NCBI GenBank assembly: GCA_900544245.1 | Contig: UQUH01000019.1 | Location: 1-29,159 of the forward strand | Length of the DNA stretch: 29,159 nt | Direction of reading: 5' to 3' | From: an uncultured Coriobacteriaceae bacterium | Lineage (GTDB): Bacteria > Actinomycetota > Coriobacteriia > Coriobacteriales > QAMH01 | Shown: piece after piece, positions 16,455 to 24,726 of the stretch | Position numbering within the stretch: the first letter of the stretch is position 1 | Layout of the letters: each line of letters starts with the position of its first letter | Notes under the pieces: model-generated | The model's database searches: none | What the model saw: the letters and a program-made list of their open reading frames with translations, nothing else | What the model was told of the DNA's origin: nothing | Position numbers and translations under genes: made by a program

Positions 16455-17444
16455 ATGCAGGCGATGGCAGCTTCCGTACAGACGACGAGCTACGAACCCC
16501 TCACGCCGCTCATGGCCGTGCGCCTGGCGGCTCCGCACACGTGGCCCGGCCCCGCGGTGCTCACGACGGTCTTCGGCGGTGTCTATGCCATCGCTTGTGG
16601 CTACGCGTTTTCGCCGGTCATCTGGTGCCTGCTGCTTGCCGTCGCGGTTTTTGCGCAATCCGCGGTCAATACCCTGAACGACTGGGCCGACTACCGTGCC
16701 GGCACGGACACGGTCGAGAACTCCGACGATCCCACCGATGCCGTTCTCGTCTACAACAACCTCAACCCGCGCTCCGTCCTCGCGCTGGGTCTTGTGTACA
16801 TGCTCGTTGCGCTTGTCTGCGGAATCACCTGCGTCGTCTGGTCGGGCAGCGCGATTCCGCTTCTCATCGGCGTCGTCGGCGCGCTCTTCATCGTCTGCTA
16901 TTCGAGTGGCAAGCTGCCCATTTCGTATTTCCCGCTCGGTGAGCTCGCGAGTGGCATCGTCATGGGTGCGCTCATCCCGCTTGCGGACATTTGCGTCTTC
17001 GCCGCGCATGCGTATCCGGACGCCGGTTTCTTCGGCGTGCCCTGGCCTGTCGATTGGCTGCGCCTCGTCTCGTGCCTTGCCCCATTTGTCATCGGCATCG
17101 GCATGGTCATGGCCACCCAGAACAACTGCGATATCGAGCGTGACGTCCCCGTGGGGCGCAAGACGTTGCCCGTGGTGCTCGGCCGCTCACGCAGCGTCAT
17201 CGTCTACCGCGTCTTCGTCGTGCTCTGGATCGCGGTCGTGTTGCATTGTGCGTTCTGGTACTTCAGCGCTGGGTTCTGGGCAGCGTGTGTCACCTTGGTG
17301 TTCGGCATCGGCACGATGCGCTCTTTGCTCACCACGCCGCTCACGCACGAGGTGCGCGGACCTGCGATGGGCACGATTATGAAGGCAAACCTCTTCTTCA
17401 ACGGTGCCCTTATCATGGCGATGATGGTTTCGCTCATCGGATGA
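16455..17444 (+). CDS. menA: UbiA-family prenyltransferase, probably MenA (DHNA polyprenyltransferase)
   Basis: MenA attaches a polyprenyl chain to 1,4-dihydroxy-2-naphthoate (DHNA) in the membrane to form demethylmenaquinone. The 329-residue protein is strongly hydrophobic with about eight or nine membrane segments. It has the first Asp-rich motif NTLNDWADYRAGTDTVEN and the second motif region ATQNNCDIERDVPVGRKTLP, followed by VVLGRSRSVIVYRV, typical of MenA rather than COQ2 or heme O synthase. Start: the frame is open back into the lipoprotein gene; ATG 16455 lies seven bases after that gene's stop, and ATG 16464 is an alternative. No clear ribosome-binding site is visible, so coupling is likely. 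The next gene is menG, which supports the assignment. Confidence 0.85.
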   Translation: MQAMAASVQTTSYEPLTPLMAVRLAAPHTWPGPAVLTTVFGGVYAIACGYAFSPVIWCLLLAVAVFAQSAVNTLNDWADYRAGTDTVENSDDPTDAVLVYNNLNPRSVLALGLVYMLVALVCGITCVVWSGSAIPLLIGVVGALFIVCYSSGKLPISYFPLGELASGIVMGALIPLADICVFAAHAYPDAGFFGVPWPVDWLRLVSCLAPFVIGIGMVMATQNNCDIERDVPVGRKTLPVVLGRSRSVIVYRVFVVLWIAVVLHCAFWYFSAGFWAACVTLVFGIGTMRSLLTTPLTHEVRGPAMGTIMKANLFFNGALIMAMMVSLIG

Positions 17445-17534
17445 GACAGCGTCTCTGAGCGATTGTCTCATTCCTCCGTTTGGATGCGTAAATCCGCTAT
17501 CATGGGACATCGTGATTACGAGAAGGGAAAAGCG

Positions 17535-18314
17535 GTGGCCAAGGAACACGTTCACGGAGTATTCGAATCGATAGCAGATGGCTATGACGCGGCAAACGAC
17601 CGTATCAGCCTCGGCATGCATCGTCTCTGGAAGCGTGCGCTGTGCGATGCCGCGCTCAAGCCCTGCACGAATGCCAAGCGTGCGGGCCTCATTCTTGACG
17701 TGTGCTGCGGTACGGGCGACATCACGGCTATGCTCGTCGAGAAAAACCCCGATGTCCTGGTCTGCGGGCTCGACTTCTCCGCGCACATGCTCGATGTCGC
17801 GCGCGAGCGCACGAAGGGCTTGCCCAACGTGATGCTCGTCGAAGGCAATGCCATGCAACTGCCCTTCGACGACGATACCTTCGATTCTGCCGTCATCAGC
17901 TTCGGCTTGCGCAACACGCCCGACTACGACCAGGTCGTGAGCGAGATGGTCCGCGTAATAAGGCCCGGCGGCGTTGTCGCCTGCCTCGATGCCTCCGTGC
18001 CCGAAAGCGCCGTCATCCAGCCCTTCTATCAGTTCTATTACAAGAACGTCATGACGCTCTTCGGTGGTGGCATCTCGCATCGCAAGGAGTACGACTGGCT
18101 CTACGAGAGCACCCAGGAGTTCCTGCGCAAAGACGAGCTCGTACGTCTTTTCGAGGATTGCGGCCTTATCTCGGCGTGTGCGCGTCCGTTCATGTTCGGC
18201 GCCGCTGCCTTGCATACGGGCGTCAAGCCGCTGTTTAGCGTGCCGTTGGCCAGTGCCGTTGCCGATGCCGTGAAGAACGCGGCCCGCGCTCAGGACGATG
18301 CAGTCGATGCATAA
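17535..18314 (+). CDS. menG: Demethylmenaquinone methyltransferase (UbiE/MenG family)
   Basis: Methylates demethylmenaquinone with S-adenosylmethionine. The protein has VHGVFESIADGYDAANDRIS at the N terminus, the SAM-binding LDVCCGTGDIT, GLDFSAHMLDVARERT, EGNAMQLPFDDDTFDSAVI, FGLRNTPDYDQVVSEMVRVI and RPGGVV, all standard UbiE/MenG motifs in order. I chose GTG at 17535 (259 residues): it has AGAAGGGA at good spacing and gives the family's usual N terminus. ATGs at 17463, 17484 and 17502 are in frame but would add an unconserved leader, and a -10-like TATCAT lies at 17498-17503, so a secondary promoter in the 90-base gap after menA is possible. The stop overlaps the next ABC gene by eight bases, tying menG to the transporter. 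Confidence 0.92.
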   Translation: MAKEHVHGVFESIADGYDAANDRISLGMHRLWKRALCDAALKPCTNAKRAGLILDVCCGTGDITAMLVEKNPDVLVCGLDFSAHMLDVARERTKGLPNVMLVEGNAMQLPFDDDTFDSAVISFGLRNTPDYDQVVSEMVRVIRPGGVVACLDASVPESAVIQPFYQFYYKNVMTLFGGGISHRKEYDWLYESTQEFLRKDELVRLFEDCGLISACARPFMFGAAALHTGVKPLFSVPLASAVADAVKNAARAQDDAVDA

Positions 18315-19101
18315 GCTCGAGTTTCGCGATGTGACGTTGCGCTATGACGATGGGCGTCATGGTGCTGACGGACTTCTTGCGCTCGAGAAACTGAGCCTTG
18401 CCGTAGACGCGGGCGAGTCGCTTGCCATCATCGGGCCTTCGGGTTGCGGAAAGTCATCCACTCTGCAGATGGCCGCTGGGCTTGTACGTCCCTCGAGCGG
18501 CGAGGTGCTCGTCGATGGCCAGCTCATCACGAAACCACGCCAGAAGACGGCGCTCATCTTGCAGGACTTCGGGTTACTGCCCTGGAAGACGGTGCTCGCC
18601 AACGCCGAACTTGGCCTCAAGGTGCGCGGCGTTGACCGCGAGCAACGCGAGGCGAAGGCGCGCGAGGCCTTGGGCCTCGTCGGCCTCGCGGATTTCGCGC
18701 ATGCTTATCCCGGTGAGCTTTCCGGTGGCATGCAGCAGCGTCTTGCCCTGGCGCGCTCCATCGCCCTCGATGTCGACTTGCTGCTCATGGACGAGCCACT
18801 CTCCGCACTCGATGCGCTCTTGCGCGAGCAATTGCAAGACACCCTGCTCGAGCTTTGGCACAAGGAGGGCTACGCGCAACTGCTCGTGACGCATTCCATT
18901 GACGAGGCTGTGTATCTCGGGCAGCGCATCGTCGTGCTGAGCGCGCGCCCCGGTCATGTGGTTGGCGTGCTCGACAATCCCGCGATGGGCCAGGCCGCCT
19001 ATCGCGGCAGTTCTGCATATTACGAGCTTTGCAACGAAATCCGCGCTCTGCTGCGCGACGCGTCACATGTCAACGAGGACGAGGAGGCATGTCATGCGTA
19101 A
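18307..19101 (+). CDS. NitT/TauT-type ABC transporter ATP-binding protein
   Basis: The cytoplasmic ATPase of the importer. Motifs in order: Walker A GPSGCGKSST, Q loop ILQDFGLLPWKT, signature LSGGMQQRLALARS, Walker B LLLMDEPLSALD and the switch His in VTHSIDEAVYLGQRI. The QDFGLLPW form of the Q loop is typical of the SsuB/TauB/nitrate subfamily. About 264 residues from ATG 18307 (AGGA 11 bases upstream); ATG 18298 is equally in frame and would add three residues. It overlaps the end of menG and the start of the permease gene by eight bases each. The ligand is unknown; its partner lipoprotein lies upstream across menA and menG. Confidence 0.95.
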   Translation: MHKLEFRDVTLRYDDGRHGADGLLALEKLSLAVDAGESLAIIGPSGCGKSSTLQMAAGLVRPSSGEVLVDGQLITKPRQKTALILQDFGLLPWKTVLANAELGLKVRGVDREQREAKAREALGLVGLADFAHAYPGELSGGMQQRLALARSIALDVDLLLMDEPLSALDALLREQLQDTLLELWHKEGYAQLLVTHSIDEAVYLGQRIVVLSARPGHVVGVLDNPAMGQAAYRGSSAYYELCNEIRALLRDASHVNEDEEACHA

Positions 19102-19831
19102 GGTCTTGGGATACGTGTGGGGCACCGTTTTCGTCATCGTCTTGTGGTGGGTGTGCGCGGCGCTCATAGGCTCGCCCGCGCTCCCCACGCCGGCGGCGAC
19201 GCTGCCCGCGCTTGCGGACAACATAGGCAAGATCGCCCCCGAGTTCATGGTGAGCCTCGGTCGCATTCTACTCTCGATGGCCATCGGAGCGCTTTTCGGC
19301 GTGCCGCTTGGCCTGTGGATTGGTCGCTCCAAGCGCGCCGACGCCATCTTCGGTCCCGTGCTCTACGTGCTCTATCCCGTTCCCAAGATCGTCTTTCTGC
19401 CCGTGCTCTTCGTACTCTTTGGCTTGGGAGGGGAGGGCAAGGTGGTGCTCATTGCCATTGCCGTGTTCTTCCAGATGATGGTCACGATGCGCGATGCCGC
19501 GAAGAACGTGCCGACGGGTGCGGTCGAATCCATGCGCTCGCTCGGCGCGAACAAGTTCGCCATCTACCGCGATGTCATCTTCCCGGCGACTATCCCCGAT
19601 CTGTTCACCGCACTGCGCATTACCTGCGGAACGGCTGTCGCAATCCTCTTCATCGCCGAGTCCATGGCCGGTTCGAGTGGTCTGGGTTACTACATCATGC
19701 ACGCCTGGTCGCTGCTCGAGTACGCACGCATGTTCGCCGGTATCGTTGCCATGGCCTTGCTTGGCGTGCTGCTCTACGAGGCCTTCGACATCGTTGAGCG
19801 CCGCCTCACCCGCTGGCGCCGGAGCGCATAG
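19094..19831 (+). CDS. NitT/TauT-type ABC transporter permease
   Basis: The membrane channel subunit, 245 residues, with about six membrane segments and the BPD_transp_1 coupling loop with EAA-like motif (ESMRSLGANKFAIYRDVIFP, about residues 150-170). VLYPVPKIVFLPVLFVLFGL and AESMAGSSGLGYYI are typical of SsuC/TauC-type permeases. The start ATG at 19094 has GAGGAGG upstream within the ATPase gene; the frame opens earlier but only as a shadow of the ATPase. It is the last gene of the operon that begins with the lipoprotein at 15449. Confidence 0.95.
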   Translation: MRKVLGYVWGTVFVIVLWWVCAALIGSPALPTPAATLPALADNIGKIAPEFMVSLGRILLSMAIGALFGVPLGLWIGRSKRADAIFGPVLYVLYPVPKIVFLPVLFVLFGLGGEGKVVLIAIAVFFQMMVTMRDAAKNVPTGAVESMRSLGANKFAIYRDVIFPATIPDLFTALRITCGTAVAILFIAESMAGSSGLGYYIMHAWSLLEYARMFAGIVAMALLGVLLYEAFDIVERRLTRWRRSA

Positions 19832-19883
19832 TCGAGGGGCTTACGGTTGTCGAGCGCGTGTCGCTTGCCAATGACTCGCACCC

Positions 19884-19978
19884 GAAGCTCCGAAATCGCG
19901 AGACTGCTGCGGAACTCGTGCGCAAGAGCGGCGCGCTCAAACAGTCCTCGCAAGATCGTCTTGCTATTTCGGAGCTTC
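19884..19978. repeat. Inverted-repeat element with internal hairpins between the ABC permease and cca
   Basis: A perfect 13-bp inverted repeat (GAAGCTCCGAAAT at 19884-19896 and its complement at 19966-19978) encloses 69 bases. Further complementarity continues inward: 19898-19906 with 19942-19951 (one bulge), a small hairpin AAGA-TCG-TCTT at 19952-19962, and GAGCG-GCG-CGCTC at 19926-19938. The result is a branched, cloverleaf-like fold. No T-run follows, so it is not a simple terminator. It could be a small structured RNA, a MITE-like remnant or a processing site. I find no coding sign in the surrounding 19832-20045. Confidence 0.6.
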
Positions 19979-20045
19979 TGCTCGTCGGGCAGCGCGACAC
20001 GCACTCGGCGGCCAACACACGCGTTATTAGATGTACCATATCCTC

Positions 20046-21401
20046 ATGGACATCGAGATTCCACAGAGCGCTCAGACCATTCTCGACTTGCTCGAAGCGG
20101 CAGGCCACGAGGCCTATGTCGTGGGCGGCTGCGTGCGCGATGCGCTCATGGGCCGCGTTCCCAACGATTGGGACATCACCACCTCTGCCAAGCCCGAGCA
20201 AATCAAGGCCGCAGCTGCTGATGCAGGCCTCAAGACGGTCGATACCGGCATCAAGCACGGTACCGTGACCGTCATCGTCAATCACGAACCCTTCGAGGTC
20301 ACGACATACAGAGCTGACGGCACCTATAGTGACGGGCGGCATCCGGATTACATCGAGTTCCTCGATCGCATCGATGGCGATCTGGCCCGTCGCGATTTCA
20401 CGATCAATGCGATGGCGTATAACCCCACGCGTGGTCTCGTCGACCACTTTGGCGGTCAACGTGATCTCGAGGCGGGTATCCTACGTGCCGTCGGTGATCC
20501 GCGCGAGCGCTTCACCGAAGACGCCCTGCGCATCGTGCGTGGCCTGCGCTTTGCCGCACAACTCGGATTTACCATCGAGCCCGAAACTTCGAATGCGATG
20601 CACGAGCTGCGGGGTCTGCTTGACGATATCGCCGTCGAGCGCATCTGGATCGAGTTCGCGGGCTTGCTCTGCGGGCCATATGCCGTGCCCGTGTTGCGCG
20701 AGTATCACGATATCGTCTTCGTCATCATTCCCGAACTCGCCGTCGAGTACGAATTCGACCAGCACAACCCCTTCCACGTCTACGATGTGTGGGAACATAC
20801 GCTCCATGCCCTCGAGGCCGCACCACCCGACATGGACGCGACTGTGCGTCTTGCCTTGCTGCTCCACGATATCGGCAAACCCCATTGCCTGGTCATTGAC
20901 GAGGAGGGCCGTGGCCGGGCCTTGGGACACGATAAGGAAGGCGAGCCCATAGCTCGCGAGGTGTGCAAGCGTCTCAAGCTCTCGCGCGCTCAATGCGAGA
21001 CCGTTACGCATCTCGTCGCCCATCACATGTTTCACATACCCGATACCGAGAGGGCCATGCGTCGCTTTCTCGTGAGACACGGAGAACGGCACGCGCAGGA
21101 GCTCTTCGCCATACGCCGTTGCGACAAGATTGGCCTCGGACACGAGCAACCACCCGACAACCCCATGAGCGTGGCGTTTGCTAAGGCGGAAAAGCTCATG
21201 GACGAACAGCTCAACGCCGAGCCCGTCTTCGGCATCAAAGATCTTGCCGTTAATGGATTAGATTTGATCGAGCTTGGCATGGAGCCCGGTCCGTCCATTG
21301 GCAATGTGCTGCAGACACTTCTCGAAGCTGTCGTTGACGGCGACGTGTCCAACGAACGCGAAGCACTCATCGCGTGCGTTCAACAATTGATCACTAGATA
21401 A
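20046..21401 (+). CDS. cca: CCA tRNA nucleotidyltransferase (poly(A) polymerase family) with HD domain
   Basis: Adds or repairs the 3' CCA end of tRNAs. The 451-residue protein has the class II nucleotidyltransferase head (AYVVGGCVRDALMGR, NDWDITTSAKPEQI with the catalytic Asp pair, RRDFTINAMAYNP), the RNA-binding neck (DALRIVRGLRFAAQLGF), and a C-terminal HD domain (LLLHDIGKPHC, LVAHHMFH). This layout is common in Actinobacteria and Firmicutes. The start is uncertain: ATG 20031 gives MYHILMDIEIP, while ATG 20046 gives MDIEIPQSAQT, which looks more natural. Neither has a good ribosome-binding site. A -10-like TACCAT (20035-20040) just before 20046 raises the possibility of a leaderless transcript. 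Confidence 0.93.
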   Translation: MDIEIPQSAQTILDLLEAAGHEAYVVGGCVRDALMGRVPNDWDITTSAKPEQIKAAAADAGLKTVDTGIKHGTVTVIVNHEPFEVTTYRADGTYSDGRHPDYIEFLDRIDGDLARRDFTINAMAYNPTRGLVDHFGGQRDLEAGILRAVGDPRERFTEDALRIVRGLRFAAQLGFTIEPETSNAMHELRGLLDDIAVERIWIEFAGLLCGPYAVPVLREYHDIVFVIIPELAVEYEFDQHNPFHVYDVWEHTLHALEAAPPDMDATVRLALLLHDIGKPHCLVIDEEGRGRALGHDKEGEPIAREVCKRLKLSRAQCETVTHLVAHHMFHIPDTERAMRRFLVRHGERHAQELFAIRRCDKIGLGHEQPPDNPMSVAFAKAEKLMDEQLNAEPVFGIKDLAVNGLDLIELGMEPGPSIGNVLQTLLEAVVDGDVSNEREALIACVQQLITR

Positions 21402-21411
21402 CTATGCTCTG

Positions 21412-21487
21412 GCAGGCCGTCGAGCGGAGGTCTAAGGGAGCGCGCCGTAAGGACCGCGTAGCGGGCCGTCGGGAAGCGACCGTCGAG
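21412..21487 (-). repeat. Dispersed intergenic repeat, copy C
   Basis: The reverse complement of this stretch matches copies A and B: CGACGGTCGCTTCCCGAC, then CCCGCTACGCGG and GCGCTCCC. It differs from copy A at four of 53 core positions. It lies in the 182-base gap between cca and the DUF3467 gene. Confidence 0.85.
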
Positions 21488-21545
21488 GCTCGTCCGTCGT
21501 GCGGCATCGCGACAAACTGTCGCTGATTCGCTCCGTCACTTGCGC

Positions 21546-21551
21546 TAGAAT
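21546..21551 (+). promoter_or_regulatory. Candidate -10 element upstream of the DUF3467-ileS genes
   Basis: TAGAAT (5/6 to consensus), 32 bases before the ATG at 21584. I see no matching -35 at 16-18 bases. Confidence 0.3.
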
Positions 21552-21583
21552 CGAAGGTTACGTGTCAATGAAAGGATGTCATC

Positions 21584-21847
21584 ATGGCTGACAAGAGCAA
21601 GCAGGTTCGTTTCAACATCCAGGCAAGCCCCGATCGTATGTGCGGCGTCTACGCCAATGCCTCGATCGTGAGCACGACCAATGCCGAGTCGCGCATCGAC
21701 TTCCTCTACGTCGACCATGCCAACAAGCAGGGCGATGATGTTCCAGCGCACCTCGTGGCACGCGTCATCATGCCCACCACCGCGCTCGCCGACCTTTCGG
21801 AGACGCTCTCCAAGCACCTTTCCAAGCATCTCGAACAAGGGATGTAA
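21584..21847 (+). CDS. DUF3467 domain-containing small protein
   Basis: An 87-residue protein without membrane segments. The pattern YANASIVSTTNAESRIDFLYV followed by HLVARVIMPTTALADLSETL matches the DUF3467 family as I recall it; these small proteins are found in many phyla and have no established function. The ATG at 21584 has AAAGGATG upstream. It lies 38 bases before ileS on the same strand and may be co-transcribed; the gap contains no T-box. Confidence 0.82.
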   Translation: MADKSKQVRFNIQASPDRMCGVYANASIVSTTNAESRIDFLYVDHANKQGDDVPAHLVARVIMPTTALADLSETLSKHLSKHLEQGM

Positions 21848-21885
21848 CAGCCCAGCGAAGCAAGACACAACCAAGAGGGACTGAA

Positions 21886-24720
21886 ATGCCTGATACGCCA
21901 AACTACAAGCACACGATGAACCTTCCCAAGACCTCCTTCAAGATGAAGGCGAGCTTGGCTCAGCATGAGCCGGAGCGCCTCAAGAAGTGGGAGGACATGG
22001 ATCTGTACTATCAGGTGCTCGCCCATAACGAGGGTCACGAGTCCTATATCCTGCACGACGGCCCGCCGTACGCCAACGGCCCCATTCACATCGGGCACTC
22101 GCTCAATAAGATCCTCAAGGATATCATCGTCAAGTACCATGCTCAGCGCGGCTACTACGCACCCTACGTCCCCGGTTGGGACTGTCATGGCCTGCCTATC
22201 GAGAACAAGGTCGAGGAAGAACTCGGTTCTGAGAAGATGGCAAAGATCGATGTGCCGACCTTCCGCAAGATCTGTCGCGAGTATGCCGAAAAACAGGTCG
22301 ATGGTCAGCGCAAGGGCTTCAAGCGTTTGGGCGTTTCGGGCGACTGGGGCAATCCCTATCTCACCTTCAATCCCGAGTACGAGGCGGGCAACATCGAGGT
22401 TTTCAAGGATTTGTACCTTTCGGGGGCGATCTATCGAGGCCGCAAGCCCATCCATTGGTGCACGCATTGCCACACGGCGCTTGCCGAGGCAGAGATCGAG
22501 TATGCCGACGAGGTGAGCCCGTCCGTTTTCGTGAAGTTCCGTTTCACCGAAGTTCCCGAAGCGTTCAAGCCGGTCATGCACGATGACGCTGCCATGTCGG
22601 TCATCATCTGGACGACCACGCCGTGGACGCTTCCCGCCAATGCTGCCGTGAGCCTCAGTCCGGACGCTGAATATGTGGCCGTGCGCGTACGTGGTGAATA
22701 CTTCGTACTTGCGCGTGAGCTTCTGGAAAGCGTCGCCGAGAAGGCTGGCTGGTCGGGCTACGAGGTCGTCGAGCAAGACGGCGAGCCCTTCGTGGTCAAG
22801 GGCGTTGACCTGGCCGGTGCGACGTACAAGCATCCCATCCATCCGGATATGACGGGCACGCTCATCTATGGCGACCACGTCACGCTCGACACGGGTACTG
22901 GTGCGGTCCACACCGCCCCCGGTCATGGTGCCGATGACTACGAGGTTGGCCTCAAATTCAACATTCCCGTTCTCATGCCCGTCGATGATGACGGCAAGTT
23001 CATGCAGGGCGGCGGTCCCTGGGCGGGCAAGGATGCCGTCGAGAGTAACGAGGATATTATCGCCTGGCTCGACGAGGACAACGCACTGATTGCACGCGAG
23101 GACATCTCGCACTCGTACCCGCACTGCTGGCGCTGCAAGCGCCCGGTCATCTTCCGCGCGACCACGCAGTGGTTCGTTTCGATGGATAAGACTGGCCTAC
23201 GCGAGAAGGCACTCGAGCAGATCAACGATAACGTGCGCTGGATCCCGGCATGGGCGTCTAACCGCATTGGCTCGATGGTCGAGGAGCGACCTGACTGGTG
23301 CATCAGCCGCCAGCGCTATTGGGGCGTGCCCATCCCGGTGTTCAAGTGCAAGTCATGTGGCGAGATCGTCGCCAACGAGGAAAGCTTCGATGCCGTCATC
23401 GAGCTGTTTCGCACGAAGGGTGCCGATGCATGGTATACGACTGCGCCGGAGGACTATCTGCCCTCAAGCGTGTGCTGCCCCAACTGCGGCAGTCATGAGC
23501 TCGAAGGTGAGAAGGACGTGCTCGACGTGTGGTGGGAGTCCGGCGTCTCGCATACGAGCGTGCTGGGTACGCGTCCGTACCTGCATCGTCCGGCAGACCT
23601 CTACCTCGAGGGCTCCGACCAGCATCGCGGTTGGTTCCAGTCCTCGCTGCTCACGAGTGTCGGCGCGTATGGCGATGCCCCCTACAAGGCGGTCTTGAGC
23701 TGCGGTTTCACGGTCGACGAGAACGGCCGCAAGATGTCGAAGTCCATTGGCAACGTCATCGACCCCATCGAGGTCTGCGACGAGTTCGGTGCCGATGTGC
23801 TGCGCCTGTGGGTCGGTTCGGTCGACTACTCGCAGGACATGTCCGTGAGCCGTAACATCTTCGAGAGGACCTCGGACGCTTATCGCCGTATCCGTAACAC
23901 CTTCCGCTACTTGCTGAGCAACCTCAACGACTTCACCAACGACGACTACGTTTCAGCTGACGAAATGCTCGAGTTCGACAAGTGGGCGCTTTCCCGCCTG
24001 CAGGCCCTCGTCGCCGAGACGACGCAGGCCTTCGACGAGTACCGCTTCCATAACGCGTATCGTGCCTGGTATGACTTCATCGTGAGCATCTCGTCGGAGT
24101 ACTTCGATGCCGTCAAGGATCGCCTCTACGCCGATGCCGCCACGTCCGTCGAACGTCGCAGTGCGCAAAGCGTGCTCGCCAACATGCTCGAGGCTATGGT
24201 TCGCCAGCTCGCGCCCATTTTGGCCTTCACCTGCGACGAGGTGTGGGAGAAGTTCCCCGAGGGCATGATGGAGGAAGGCCGCGTCGCGGCCGTCGCGCTT
24301 GCCGGTTGGCCCGTTGAGGATGACTTCGCCCCGCAGCTGCCAGCTACCGAGCGCGAGGAGCTGCTCGCATCCTATGAGGTCGTCATGGAGGCGCGTGACG
24401 CCGTCATGAAAGCCATCGAAGAGGCACGCAACGACGGGTTGTTCACGAAGAGCCAGGAGGCTGCCGCGACGATCATGGGTAACACTGGGCTCATCGAAGC
24501 GCTTGCCGCGCATGGTCTCGATACGCTTGCCGAGATCTTCATCGTGTCAGACGTCGAGCTCGAAGAGTCCGATGATGCCGATGGCTTTGTCGCCAGCGTC
24601 TCGCAGGCGCCCGGCGAGAAGTGCCCGCGCTGCTGGAACTACCGCGAGCTTGGTCCGGACGGTCTGTGCGAGCGCTGTCACGAGGTCGTCGCCGCTTTCG
24701 ACATGCAAGTCGACGAGTAA
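21886..24720 (+). CDS. ileS: Isoleucyl-tRNA synthetase
   Basis: Charges tRNA-Ile and edits valine. The 944-residue class I enzyme has the HIGH motif as PIHIGHSLNK (about residue 66), the CP1 editing domain (IIWTTTPWTLPANAAVSL, then GTGAVHTAPGHGADDYEVG), WCISRQRYWGVPIPVF, the DVWWESGVSH segment, KMSKS (about 616-620), an anticodon-binding domain and the C-terminal zinc site CPRCWNYRELGPDGLCERC (Cys 913, 916, 928, 931). This is the bacterial type with zinc tail. The ATG at 21886 has GAGGGA upstream. lspA follows after six bases. The ileS-lspA pairing is common in bacteria. Confidence 0.98.
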   Translation: MPDTPNYKHTMNLPKTSFKMKASLAQHEPERLKKWEDMDLYYQVLAHNEGHESYILHDGPPYANGPIHIGHSLNKILKDIIVKYHAQRGYYAPYVPGWDCHGLPIENKVEEELGSEKMAKIDVPTFRKICREYAEKQVDGQRKGFKRLGVSGDWGNPYLTFNPEYEAGNIEVFKDLYLSGAIYRGRKPIHWCTHCHTALAEAEIEYADEVSPSVFVKFRFTEVPEAFKPVMHDDAAMSVIIWTTTPWTLPANAAVSLSPDAEYVAVRVRGEYFVLARELLESVAEKAGWSGYEVVEQDGEPFVVKGVDLAGATYKHPIHPDMTGTLIYGDHVTLDTGTGAVHTAPGHGADDYEVGLKFNIPVLMPVDDDGKFMQGGGPWAGKDAVESNEDIIAWLDEDNALIAREDISHSYPHCWRCKRPVIFRATTQWFVSMDKTGLREKALEQINDNVRWIPAWASNRIGSMVEERPDWCISRQRYWGVPIPVFKCKSCGEIVANEESFDAVIELFRTKGADAWYTTAPEDYLPSSVCCPNCGSHELEGEKDVLDVWWESGVSHTSVLGTRPYLHRPADLYLEGSDQHRGWFQSSLLTSVGAYGDAPYKAVLSCGFTVDENGRKMSKSIGNVIDPIEVCDEFGADVLRLWVGSVDYSQDMSVSRNIFERTSDAYRRIRNTFRYLLSNLNDFTNDDYVSADEMLEFDKWALSRLQALVAETTQAFDEYRFHNAYRAWYDFIVSISSEYFDAVKDRLYADAATSVERRSAQSVLANMLEAMVRQLAPILAFTCDEVWEKFPEGMMEEGRVAAVALAGWPVEDDFAPQLPATEREELLASYEVVMEARDAVMKAIEEARNDGLFTKSQEAAATIMGNTGLIEALAAHGLDTLAEIFIVSDVELEESDDADGFVASVSQAPGEKCPRCWNYRELGPDGLCERCHEVVAAFDMQVDE

Positions 24721-24726
24721 CGGGCA

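Noticed and set aside
19858..20268. A plus-strand open frame covering the gap between the permease and cca
   Set aside because: It overlaps cca out of frame, has no ribosome-binding site and no recognisable similarity; the inverted repeats explain the sequence better.
21706..23124. A 472-codon minus-strand open frame opposite the DUF3467 gene and ileS
   Set aside because: Shadow frame; both plus-strand genes have good motifs and ribosome-binding sites.
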